Below are positions 35,071-44,793 of a DNA stretch of 64,000 bases, one piece after another. The notes below the pieces were generated by a model, which did not search any database, had not been told where the DNA came from, and saw only the letters and a list, made by a program, of their open reading frames with translations. This DNA comes from Plasmodium coatneyi (lineage: Eukaryota; Apicomplexa; Aconoidasida; Haemosporida; Plasmodiidae), in assembly GCF_001680005.1 (NCBI RefSeq), contig NC_033567.1:2604001-2668000 (forward strand), given 5' to 3'. Each line of letters begins with the position of its first letter. The stretch's first letter is position 1. The position numbers and the translations under genes were made by a program.

Positions 35071-36633
35071 TCACATCTTACTATACTCCTCCGTGAAGTA
35101 CCTGACCTGGTTTTCCACCTTTTCAATTACCAACTCGTATATATTATTGAACAGTTTTTCTGGGACTTTTAATTTATCGTTTTTTTTCACAGTGATATAG
35201 TCCCTCCATGTTTTTCCGGCCTCTAATTCGCTAGACAGTTCAGCTATCTGGACGATAATTTTATGTATGTGAAATTCAGTGATATTGATGTTTAGCGTTA
35301 CGTGCAAATTACATGACAGCTCGAAGATGTGTCTCTTCGTGCCTCTTATAACGACAATCTGTGCATCCACGTTCAGGTCTTTTATCTCCTTCAGCTCAAT
35401 TTTATACAAATACTGAATTGGTAAAACTTCAGGATAATCTGCATTCAACAAGTTATATTCGTTTTGATTATTTAAATTGAGGAAGTCTGATTTTTCTGTA
35501 TTCTTAAAATGGATGTTTTTGAGGCACTGTTCTAATTTTTGCTTTGCCCACTTGCTCATATCCTTCTCCTCATATGTAGTTCCGGCAGCGTTCCATGAAG
35601 ATATGGCTTTATTTTCAGTGCTATACAAATTGTGGTCATCACTAATGCCGTTTTCTATTTTTTGAGGCATATTTTTTTCGAAAAATTTTTTATCGTCTTC
35701 TTTTATATCTTTCCTAAAATAGCAGTAGCCCATTTTTTTCGTCTCGTCGATAATTTTTTGGTCTTCCTCGTCTATGTCTAAGCAGGACGAGTTATTGGTA
35801 GTGTTAGACGTGAGTGAGCCACTTTTCTTTTTCACATTATCGTTATACTTTGACTTTTTCTTCTCCGATTTGTTCTGTTTCTGCTTCTCCGACTGTTCTT
35901 CCTTCTGATTTTTCTTTTGCTCCTCCTTCTTTTTCTTCTCCTCCTGTTCTTCCTTCTCCCTCTCCATAACTTCCCACTCTTCGAAGTCTACAATTTTTTC
36001 GTTTTTCTCGGTACACGATTTCAAGTAACTTTCATATTTTTCTTTTTTCTTTCTCTGTATTTCCTTCTCTCTATCATCGTACAGTCCAGAGGCTTTTTCG
36101 AAAATTTTCGAGAAGGCCTCCTTCTGTTTTTTGTTGTGTTCATTCTGCTTGATGAGGATATTTTTAAGCAGCTTCTTGGCTTCGATATTGTCTGGGTGTG
36201 CCTTAATAAAATCTTGTACCTTCTCCTTGGCGACGTCAAAGTTACATCGGTTGTATTCAATTTGTGCCAGTCGGAACAAGCCTTTCGCGTTGTCCTTATC
36301 CAGTTGTAGCACTTTTTTTACGTACTCATATGCTTCGTTGTAATTCTCTACGTTGGAATAGCATATGCTCATGTTTTGATAAAAGGCAATCTCCAGTTCG
36401 ATCATTTTATCATTTTTGTTTTCCAATTTTTGTATGTACTTTAACCCTTCATTGTATTTACTGATGGCTTCTTCGTATTTTTTATTTTTAAATTCGTTGT
36501 TCCCTTCGAGCTTAAGGTTCAGGGCGTTCTTCACACGCTCGTCCACGGTTAGTTGTTTTATTTTTTCCTCAAATTCCTTGTCCTTCTCGTCTTCCGAGTG
36601 GGTTTTCTTCCCCTCCTTGGTTTTGTCGCTCAT
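35071..36633 (-). CDS. TPR plus Aha1-like HSP90 co-chaperone (chaperone binding protein)
   Basis: One exon encodes 520 residues from the ATG at 36633; a Met 15 codons upstream is less likely. Residues about 36-155 form three TPR units (E-G-N-N-E-F-K-N-K-K-Y-E-E-A-I-S-K-Y-N; Y-N-E-A-Y-E-Y-V-K-K-V-L; N-A-K-G-L-F-R-L-A). They have Lys/Asn/Arg residues where TPR co-chaperones clamp the HSP90 or HSP70 C-terminal EEVD. A Lys/Glu-rich linker (about 190-290) follows. The C-terminal ~190 residues match the N-terminal domain of AHSA1: S-W-N-A-A-G-T-T-Y-E-E-K-D-M-S-K-W-A corresponds to N-W-(H/N)-W-x-E-x-D-x-x-x-W. In AHSA1 that domain binds the HSP90 middle segment and stimulates its ATPase. I recall the syntenic P. 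falciparum gene being annotated as a chaperone binding protein. Confidence 0.88.
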   Translation of the reverse strand: MSDKTKEGKKTHSEDEKDKEFEEKIKQLTVDERVKNALNLKLEGNNEFKNKKYEEAISKYNEGLKYIQKLENKNDKMIELEIAFYQNMSICYSNVENYNEAYEYVKKVLQLDKDNAKGLFRLAQIEYNRCNFDVAKEKVQDFIKAHPDNIEAKKLLKNILIKQNEHNKKQKEAFSKIFEKASGLYDDREKEIQRKKKEKYESYLKSCTEKNEKIVDFEEWEVMEREKEEQEEKKKKEEQKKNQKEEQSEKQKQNKSEKKKSKYNDNVKKKSGSLTSNTTNNSSCLDIDEEDQKIIDETKKMGYCYFRKDIKEDDKKFFEKNMPQKIENGISDDHNLYSTENKAISSWNAAGTTYEEKDMSKWAKQKLEQCLKNIHFKNTEKSDFLNLNNQNEYNLLNADYPEVLPIQYLYKIELKEIKDLNVDAQIVVIRGTKRHIFELSCNLHVTLNINITEFHIHKIIVQIAELSSELEAGKTWRDYITVKKNDKLKVPEKLFNNIYELVIEKVENQVRYFTEEYSKM

Positions 36634-38816
36634 TTTGTAGGGGGGAACTCTGACTGTGAAACGCTGGTGTGGCCGCACAAGTTGGCTACGTTGCCGTTAG
36701 TGTTACTGCGATTGGCACTGCTGTGATTGGCGATGCTGCAATTGGGATGGCCAGTTCACGATGCCAGTCAATCCAATCAGGGGGAGAGCAGCAACTCCTG
36801 TGTTTTTTTCTTTATTATCTACTATACGCTCACAGGGCAGATGCAGAAGGGGGGTTCCTCGCCGTGTAGGTATATACCACTGCTCGACGACTACAACTGC
36901 TTAGCTGCTGTGGGTAATGCTGAGGTCGCCGCTACAACAAGCACCGCTCGGCGTACACTTGTCGAACGGTCGGGCTTGTTCAGGTAACAAATGTGAAAGC
37001 TGGGATTCATCCCCTTTCCCGTTTTCGTTACTTTCACCACTGTAGCTGCGTCACGTCGTCTTCAGTTTGTATAAAGATCCGTGAAGATTATCAGCAAAGG
37101 GGGGACTGATAATTAACAGGTATCCTTAATTTGTACGGCGAAAACGTGGTTCGTTTTTTTTTTTTTTTTTTTTTTTTCTCCTTTGCGTAACGGTGGTTAG
37201 TAAGTTTTACGCCGACGTTTGGCATGTATACGCCATGGGTTATAGTGCGTGGGATCACATATATATGTAGTACTATCACGCATGTACGTGTATCGGCGCA
37301 ACGGTGGGTTAAGAATGGGGACGTTAAGGGAACATAAATCTCCAGGAAAAAAAACAATTCAACGTTAATGCGCAAAGTATAACTTCAAGGGGGAGAGCTT
37401 TTCAAAGGGGCTTTTTTAATGGGTGCATTTTTATTAGGCCGATTTTTCCTTTTGTTCACCCCTAGGGGGAATTCCCCTTTTTGTAGAATACGCTGATTAT
37501 TTGGGCAAGTGCCGGGAGGTGGAACAAATTTGGAATGCGCCTAGGCCACAAGTATGTGTGTGGTGTATGCGAATACATGTACATTGGAATGTACTCACGT
37601 GTGAACAGATAAACGTTTGTACCTATGCGCGTAGGTGGATGTGTTATTTCGGTATACTGCAACGTTTGTACGTCCTACTAAATGAATAGCCAATTGAAAT
37701 AATGATCCCTTGAGGGGGGCTACCATTTTGGGGAAGGTGGACCATAGAACCATAGTTCTTTTTTTTTTTTTATGCCATCATCTATTACGCCTTGAACCGC
37801 TGCTTGGATGCTATAACCGCAGTGGACCGTTCACATGTGTTTTCCTTCGAACAGCACGTGGCCACGATTATTCTATTCAAATGAACACTTTGTCACTAAC
37901 GCGTTGCGAGGACTGTTCACTAAACATTGAAGACAAGAGAAGGAAGCGGTGGCGTACCAACTTGTTTACAAATTGGGAAAATTGTCCCCACAGTAACTCC
38001 CTCATTTTGTTAGGTCATCCCGGTGTTAGTTAGTTTAGCATAGGTTATACTTCCTTCCCCTCGCTCTGCAAAGAATTGAACGAATCCGCTGCGACTTAAC
38101 AGGGGTAGAGGGGAAATAAAAATGGAAATCCACTCCCCAGGAACGTAACATAGGTGGTGCTGCTCCTCATGTATGTGGGGTTCAAATAAGTGAGAAGGAT
38201 GGCAGGCGGGTAGACGGTTCGTTTTATAGGCACGCTGAATTCGCTCTATTGTTTAGCTCGATTGTTTCCCTCGATTGTGTTGCCCCATTTGTCACCCGAT
38301 TACTTCACTCGTTTATTGGCTCGTTTCGAGCGCCGCATTATTTATCGTGCAAAGTGAACAAAAGGGAGAGTTACCCATTTTCTAATTTTACACCACTAAA
38401 AGGGAGATGCTTAAAAAAGGCACTCAGTAGAAATTATCTTCAAACCCTCGCGCGTTCATTCAAACCTCGCGTCTACATCGGTGTGGCCTCTTGCATCTTT
38501 TATGTGAATTAAGTTTGCCCTGGGTGATGTAGGCACATGCTCGGGAAAAAAAAAAAAAAAAAAAAAAAAATACGTGTGCATATGGCTACACTTTGTATTC
38601 ATAATTGGCGTGACATGCTGAGGGAACATTTTTGCGAACTTGTCGATTTTCCATTTTTTTATTTATTTTTTTTGCATTCCTTTGGAGGATGGAAGCAGAT
38701 AAAGTGATGGTAACTATTATTACATATTTGCAAATTTGAGGCTTTTTTTTTTTTTTTTTTTAAAACTTATTCCCCCCTCCAAGCGAGCACTGAACCGATC
38801 GCCCTCTTTTTCACCG
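36634..38816. other. divergent promoter region, co-chaperone and ORC4
   Basis: The first 350 bases are less AT-rich and are probably the 5' UTR of the co-chaperone gene. After that come T or A runs at 37156-37177, 37759-37771 and 38546-38570, and a T run at 38745-38761 just before ORC4. No gene was found. Confidence 0.6.
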
Positions 38817-41645
38817 ATGATGAAAGACGGGCAGGGGGACCTCACCCTGGAAAATATTGCAAACGTAAAGATTAAGGCATATCGAAATAATAGCATTTAT
38901 TCCAATGGCAAAGCGGAGGAGGGAAAGAAGGACAAGGGTGAGAGCTTCTACAGTGTGTATATTTTGACGTACATAAAGCACATCGTGAGGATAAAGGCCA
39001 ACTTAGCCCTGCACGGGGGGCTTTACAGCAACTACTTTGAGAAGTATGAAGAGGAGTCCATCTCGAATATTATGCTGGAGAATTTGCTCTCCAAGGAAGG
39101 GTGCGGCACCCCGAAAGGAAGTGGTAAGCAGGGTTCCGGTGGCAAACAGAGCGGAAGTGGTAACCCGAGTGGAAACAAACAACAAGGCAAAAGTGGCGAA
39201 ACAAAGGGACAGACTAACCAGGAACAGCACAAAGACCTGAACTACTCCATTAAGGAGCTCCTGAAGAAACTGATAAAGTCGTACAAAATCAGGGAGAACA
39301 AAATTTTCCTCGTGACGGGAATGCTTGGGTGCGGAAAAACGACCTGCGTAAGTTTGGCGATTGAGTATTTTAACAAATATTTACAAATAGAAAAGAACAT
39401 GAATCGGAGAAGCGACAAAAAAAGTGTGGGGTTCCTCTCGGCCGATGACAATGTGAGCAAGAAGTTGTACAAGAAGACGCCGTATACGGTGAAAAGGTAC
39501 CAGAAGGAGGAGGTGTCCAGCTACGATTCGTCACCGGAGCAGGCGAGGAAGAAGATTAAGATTCACTGCGATGAGCCACTTTTTAACTTCACCCCGAGGA
39601 AGGGCACGAAAAGTGGAAACAAAAATAGCAAAAAGCGTGGCAACAGTGGTGGAAGCAATAGTGCCTCCACAAACAGATGCACGAATGACGACTATGAGAA
39701 CACTCCATCCGATGAGGAACCGACTCAGGGAACCCCACACACATGGGAAGAAAGTGAAGCCAAAATGAATGCACAACAAATTAACATGAACATAAAGAAC
39801 ATATTCGAAAATAACGACCTGTCCCCCCTGAGAAAAAACACAAACATACGGAACAAAATTCAATTCGAGGAACTCCTGAAGGAGCATAATAATTTGCCCC
39901 AAGTGGACAACCAGAGTGATGATGAAAACGCCGAGTTTAATGAAAAATATAAAAAAATTGTAGAAGAAATAAAGGAAGAAGAAAAGGAACAGAGGTGCAT
40001 ATACACCATTCGAATCAGTGCATATCTCTACAGAGACGATGTGCAATGTATTAGGTCAATTCTGAGCCAGCTGCAAAATTATGTAAACGAAACGGACACC
40101 AAAATAGAAGGTAATTTGCTCCTAAACGATTATATCATCAAATTGGAAAAATTACTCATCCAGATAAATAATGAAAAAAAACAAACTCTCCTTATTATAG
40201 AAAATGTAGAAAAGTTTTGTTTACAAACGAAGCAAAATTTGTTATATACCCTCTTCGATTTACTACACAGGAAGAATATTTGCATTAACATCATTTGCCT
40301 GACCAACGTTTTGGATATTACGCAAACTCTGGAAAAAAGAATAAAATCCAGATTCACATTTGAGATGCTGCACATTTCTCCTATTTTGAACATTGACGAA
40401 ATTTCCAAATTGGTTTACAAAATTTTGTACGTCAATTTGGACGACTTCCATTTGATCAAGAAATACTACTCTGTTTATTTTACCTACGTTGACTTGATAA
40501 AGATTCAGCGCTTCTTACAAATTTATAATTCAACTATGCAGAAGGAAATAGCCGATGAGCTTCTCCTGAAACAGTGGTCCTACGACATCAATTATGGACT
40601 CGATATTAGGCATATCTACCACACTTGTGTGGATGCCATTTTATCAATATGTGAGTACAGACATATTCTTAATGGACAACGGGGTGGAGATGGATACCGC
40701 CAAGAAGGGGGGGTTAATAACCTGCACAAGAATCCCTTCCAGAGAAACGCCCTGCTGGATGACCACTCAGAACATACCTCCTCAGCATCTGATCAGGAAG
40801 GAGAATACTTCAAAAAGGACACCTTAAATTCGATCGATGGTGACGCGAATCTGCATGCAGAGGGGGATCGCTCCCAGTATAACCACTTCTTGGAGGGGGA
40901 ACAGCTGCGAGAGGCCTCCCCAATGAAGGGCAGAGGTAACAACATGGATAACCATAATCAACTGGGCAGCGAAAAATTGGGAATTTTCTCCAAGGAGAAA
41001 AAAACTAACCTGGAGTACCTGCGAGAACAGCGACCAGGAAAGTTAGACTGCACCCCTGTTAAAAGAAACTACCACCAAGATTTTGCAACGGAGGGAAAAC
41101 ATGCAGGAGGTCGAGATGGACATTTCCAGCTAGACATGAACATGGATATGAGTCCAAGGAAGTTAAAGGAAAATATTAAATTAAAAACCAAAGTGGAAAG
41201 TCAATATATTTTAAACAACGTACAGTCCAAGTTTATTAGGAGACACTACATTAAGAAGGTGCTCCGAGATCTCTGCACCATTGAATATATGATCCTATGT
41301 GCATTCACAAGGTTGTACAAGAAGGAATTACTTCCTAAAACGCTCTATGTTATCTTACTAGAAATTAACAAATTTAAACAAGCCTATCCCCAAGAACAGA
41401 TTGTTGGTTTTTCCCTCGATGCGTACAGACGATCCTTCTTCCGGTTGGTGGATCTGGATATCATCACTCTGTCTTCCTACTCATTAAGTCATTTGAATAT
41501 TAAAAATTTTAGTAACGACCTGTTCGGTCTACATGAGCCGACTAAGTTCCCTTGCTACGACATCTTCCTTGAGAACATTGAGTCATATAATTTAAACCAC
41601 AACTTGATTCAGTGGGTGAAGCACAACACGGAGGTGATGCAGTGA
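38817..41645 (+). CDS. ORC4: origin recognition complex subunit 4 (ORC4)
   Basis: One exon encodes 942 residues from the ATG-ATG at 38817. ORC4 is one of the AAA+ subunits that mark replication origins and load MCM. Walker A G-M-L-G-C-G-K-T-T lies at about 167-175. The ORC4 signature is clear: a Walker-B-region strand (T-L-L-I-I-E-N-V, about 456), then Q-N-L-L-Y-T-L-F-D-L-L, then L-E-K-R-I-K-S-R-F (about 508), which matches human Q-T-L-L-Y-N-L-F-D-I and L-E-K-R-V-K-S-R-F. A C-terminal helical region (about 800-940) is probably the winged helix. It is roughly twice the human length because of insertions: Gly/Ser/Lys-rich at 105-140, basic at 205-310, acidic at 640-770. The usual Walker B D-E pair reads E-N, so ATPase activity is doubtful. 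Confidence 0.88.
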   Translation: MMKDGQGDLTLENIANVKIKAYRNNSIYSNGKAEEGKKDKGESFYSVYILTYIKHIVRIKANLALHGGLYSNYFEKYEEESISNIMLENLLSKEGCGTPKGSGKQGSGGKQSGSGNPSGNKQQGKSGETKGQTNQEQHKDLNYSIKELLKKLIKSYKIRENKIFLVTGMLGCGKTTCVSLAIEYFNKYLQIEKNMNRRSDKKSVGFLSADDNVSKKLYKKTPYTVKRYQKEEVSSYDSSPEQARKKIKIHCDEPLFNFTPRKGTKSGNKNSKKRGNSGGSNSASTNRCTNDDYENTPSDEEPTQGTPHTWEESEAKMNAQQINMNIKNIFENNDLSPLRKNTNIRNKIQFEELLKEHNNLPQVDNQSDDENAEFNEKYKKIVEEIKEEEKEQRCIYTIRISAYLYRDDVQCIRSILSQLQNYVNETDTKIEGNLLLNDYIIKLEKLLIQINNEKKQTLLIIENVEKFCLQTKQNLLYTLFDLLHRKNICINIICLTNVLDITQTLEKRIKSRFTFEMLHISPILNIDEISKLVYKILYVNLDDFHLIKKYYSVYFTYVDLIKIQRFLQIYNSTMQKEIADELLLKQWSYDINYGLDIRHIYHTCVDAILSICEYRHILNGQRGGDGYRQEGGVNNLHKNPFQRNALLDDHSEHTSSASDQEGEYFKKDTLNSIDGDANLHAEGDRSQYNHFLEGEQLREASPMKGRGNNMDNHNQLGSEKLGIFSKEKKTNLEYLREQRPGKLDCTPVKRNYHQDFATEGKHAGGRDGHFQLDMNMDMSPRKLKENIKLKTKVESQYILNNVQSKFIRRHYIKKVLRDLCTIEYMILCAFTRLYKKELLPKTLYVILLEINKFKQAYPQEQIVGFSLDAYRRSFFRLVDLDIITLSSYSLSHLNIKNFSNDLFGLHEPTKFPCYDIFLENIESYNLNHNLIQWVKHNTEVMQ

Positions 41646-43389
41646 GGGCACACCATGCGCTATTGCATGCCCCGTTGGATTTGCGAGGCCTGTTGTCTGT
41701 TTGACGGCTACCTACCAGAGCGATGCAATGATACACTGCTCACTTGCTATACCACCGCGCCACTCTCCTCCCAATCGTAAGAATACGTTGCCAACTTTCT
41801 TGAGAGGCTTCTCTCCACCGACGCAGCTCCGCTGATTATTCCCATTTTTAACCCCATTTTGACTCTTGTAAATTATTTTTCCTTTTATTTTTAATTTCTC
41901 TTTGATGAAATGTGCCCACGTGTGTACCCACTTATTTTAAAGTGTCCTATGGCAATTTTTTTTTTTTTTACCCCCCCCTCAATCAATTTAGAGGTTATTC
42001 CGAGTCTTTCACATTCATACAAGTGGGGGCGAACGCGCAGCAGTGTACAACAGCGCGATCTCTTTTTTTGATGTGTATATAAAATGAAAGGTGGCATTTT
42101 TTAAAACTCCCTATTATTTGGCTACTCCCTAACAACTATGCTGATTATTAATTAATTGATGTAAGTAGTTCAAGCCCACTGTGACCATCATGGGGAGCGG
42201 GTGGAATGGCCATTTTTATAGCCATTCGCATGCTACGTGGAAAATATAAAAAAATGCAGGGTGAACGCTTTCCATTCCATTTGTGCAAAAACGAAGGGGG
42301 GGTTGTTACCTCCCCCTAAGGGTGAACAACGGGAAAAGCATGACTTCGTCCTAGGAACGGACTCTCTACTACTCAACAGCTCGGATGTGCGTTCTCCTAT
42401 GTGACACACTTCTTCGTGTAAAAAAGGAAAAAAAAAAGTGTACACAGTTTTGATCACTTGGAAATCATCCTCCTCACAGGTCACGCACACACCCTGTGTG
42501 TATGAGAAATTCCCATGTCACAATTTCATACCCAGGAGGGAGTAACAGCTTCTTCGGGGGGAGGGGCAGCATTTTTTTTTTTTTTTTTTTTTTTTACACG
42601 CAAAATGGCTAGCTATTTTTTTTTTTCAAAAAAAAAAAAAAAAAAAAAAAGCCCCCCTTCATTTTTATCTTTTCCCACTCGATCTATTTTGCAAAAGCAC
42701 GTAAAGAGAAAATTTCAAAAACGGAGGGACCACGTTATCCTCACGGTGTTCCCATTTCCGTTTTTTTAAAACTGCGAAGAAATCATCTGTGAATACTCCC
42801 AGCAATTGTTTGAAAAATGCATGAAATTGTGCAGGGAATCTTTGTAAGAGGAAGCAGCGGTCAGAAACGTACGCACACGCGGGAGTAGAGGCGAGTGCAG
42901 CGGAAATTGCGTAGAGCTGAAGGACGCCGCATCGAGCACAAGCGCGATCTCTGAAATAACCCATGAGACAGGGAGAAGCCGATCGAGGCACCACGTAGAC
43001 GAGCCCAAGGAGGGAGTAAGCAAGTGCTCGTTCAGGCAACCGCCGCAGCACAGCAAGAAGGGACGCGAAAGTAGTGCAACAAAAGGAGGCAGAGTGAAAC
43101 CGAAAGAAAAAAAGGCAACCCTGCGTAACAAACAAACGCGAGGGGGATTAATCAAACCAGTCGGCGAAGGGCAGACCCATGGAAGGATCGCCGCCATGAA
43201 AGCGTTACCGGTTTGCAAGTTGGCGTAGTTGTAGCGGCTAAGAGGATATGCACACTTAGATATGCATAGCAGTCACAAAGCAGGGACGTACATGTCAGCA
43301 CGTATGCATGTGCATGTATCCCCCCGAGGAAGCGTGTTGCTCACCAACCTGAAGCCTCCACTTCTGTTGCCCCCCTCAGAAGGAACAAA
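41646..43389. other. intergenic region with a GC-rich island
   Basis: The left part is ordinary AT-rich DNA. At 42574-42652 a T run, a TAGC motif and an A run lie together. From about 42841 to 43230 the base composition jumps: by hand count 198 of the 360 bases at 42841-43200 are G or C (55%). That island holds a stop-free plus frame of 126 codons (42848-43225) with no upstream ATG, and two long open minus frames. No family was recognised. Confidence 0.5.
42596..42615 (+). repeat. 20-bp inverted repeat, copy left of the TRAIP-like gene
   Basis: ACACGCAAAATGGCTAGCTA, flanked by long T runs, recurs exactly in reverse complement at 45440-45459. The two copies bracket the TRAIP-like gene. Confidence 0.9.
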
Positions 43390-44793
43390 ATGCACATTAT
43401 CCCTGAATGCTGCATATGTAGGCTCAGCTTAAAAAACAATCTGTGTGTAGAAAAAAACTGCGGAAATGTATTCCACTACAGTTGTATGAAGCAATGGATA
43501 GGTGTCCAAAAATCCTGCCCCCTTTGCAAAAGCATCTGCTGCAAGAAGAACCTCCTATTTATACACTATGAAATTAACGAGGAAAATAAAATGCCCATCA
43601 TAGACGAAAATTACGTGAACAAAAATAAAAATGAGCTGTATGAAGATTTAGTTAAATTCGAAGCGGAACTTATCAAAACGCAAAATGAAAATGAAAAATA
43701 TTCCCTCGAAATTTTAACCCTAACAAATAAAAATAAAATTTTAAGTGACACTATCAGCCAAAATAAGATAAAAATTGATCAGGAGAAAAATGAAAAATTA
43801 AAACTGAAGGAATTGAAGGATGAATATTTGAAGGACAAAATATTGCTCTCTACAAAAATACAAGAATATGACAAAGAATTGAAAAAATACAAAATGATCG
43901 AAAAATATTTAAACGATTTAAATAAAGAAGACTTAAATAAAATTAATTTACTCTTTGGCTTTAACGTCTTAACCTTAGAGGAACAGCAAAATGTCATTTT
44001 AAATTATCTCAAAAATTGCCTCAGTACCCAGAAGAAAAGCGAGTTAATTGTGAAGCAGCTTAAAGAAGACATAACACAGAAAGATGATCAAATACAAAAC
44101 TTGAAGGAGAAGCTGTACACTTACAAACTTCAGCATGACATTGCGGAGGAAGACAATTTCGACATGCAGCCAATGAATGAGCGAGGGGAAAACGACATGA
44201 AGACGATTAAAATTAAAAGTAAAGTTATTCGGAGAGTCAAAACGTTGGACTCGGGCATGAAAGCGGATGTGAGACGGCCAGGCCCTGCTCCTCCGTACAG
44301 TAAATCCAAGACAAGCGGCACAAACGTTATTGGCAGGAATGAGCACAGTGGCAGCCACCTGAGCAGCAATCCGTTGAGCGGGGGGCAATTGAGCGATGGA
44401 AAGTTGAGTGGCAGGCAGTTGAGCAGCAGCCAAGATTTCTTATCCTTTATCGACAAAAAAATCAACAACACCCCTGAGCATATTAATGTCACCCCCAGGA
44501 AGAGGAAGTTTCACTCAATGGAAATTGACCTCTTTAGGAACAAGTCCGTGGACAAAATTTTTAGTGACCTCCCTGAAAAGAACAATTCCAGGGAGTACAA
44601 GGACCCAGATGAGATGTACTCCATCCCAACCGACTCGGGGAAGAGCAAGAGTTCTCAGAGCAGCTTGAAGCATCCCACAGGAGCTTCCACCTCGCTCAAG
44701 CAAGTGCAGGGCGTTAAAGCCAGTAAGGGGAAGAATAAGAAGTTTTACACCAACCAGTCTACCAAGATAACGGATTTTTTTAAGCGCCTCTGA
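43390..44793 (+). CDS. TRAIP-like RING-type E3 ubiquitin ligase
   Basis: One exon encodes 467 residues. An N-terminal RING (Cys7, Cys10, Cys24, His29, Cys32, Cys43, Cys46) is followed by a long Lys/Glu/Asn coiled coil (about 65-255). A Ser/Gly-rich disordered region follows. The last residues are S-T-K-I-T-D-F-F-K-R-L, resembling a PCNA-interacting PIP box with Ser in place of the first Gln. RING, then coiled coil, then C-terminal PIP box is the layout of TRAIP (RNF206), a replisome-associated E3 that ubiquitylates CMG helicase at stalled or converged forks. Oddly, the usual C-G-H-x-F-H reads C-G-N-V-F-H, so one zinc ligand is Asn. A plain RING coiled-coil protein of unknown role is the alternative. 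Confidence 0.82.
   Translation: MHIIPECCICRLSLKNNLCVEKNCGNVFHYSCMKQWIGVQKSCPLCKSICCKKNLLFIHYEINEENKMPIIDENYVNKNKNELYEDLVKFEAELIKTQNENEKYSLEILTLTNKNKILSDTISQNKIKIDQEKNEKLKLKELKDEYLKDKILLSTKIQEYDKELKKYKMIEKYLNDLNKEDLNKINLLFGFNVLTLEEQQNVILNYLKNCLSTQKKSELIVKQLKEDITQKDDQIQNLKEKLYTYKLQHDIAEEDNFDMQPMNERGENDMKTIKIKSKVIRRVKTLDSGMKADVRRPGPAPPYSKSKTSGTNVIGRNEHSGSHLSSNPLSGGQLSDGKLSGRQLSSSQDFLSFIDKKINNTPEHINVTPRKRKFHSMEIDLFRNKSVDKIFSDLPEKNNSREYKDPDEMYSIPTDSGKSKSSQSSLKHPTGASTSLKQVQGVKASKGKNKKFYTNQSTKITDFFKRL

Noticed and set aside
42841..43200. SRP or RNase P RNA in the GC island
   Set aside because: GGAAGCAGC and similar strings recall parts of these RNAs, but the diagnostic domains (SRP tetraloop helix, P4 conserved regions) are not present in order.
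42665..43218. Two overlapping minus-strand frames (about 150 codons each) in the GC island
   Set aside because: Both are rich in Cys, Phe and Leu, the usual look of antisense frames opposite purine-rich DNA, and neither has a recognisable motif. I kept the island itself as a finding.
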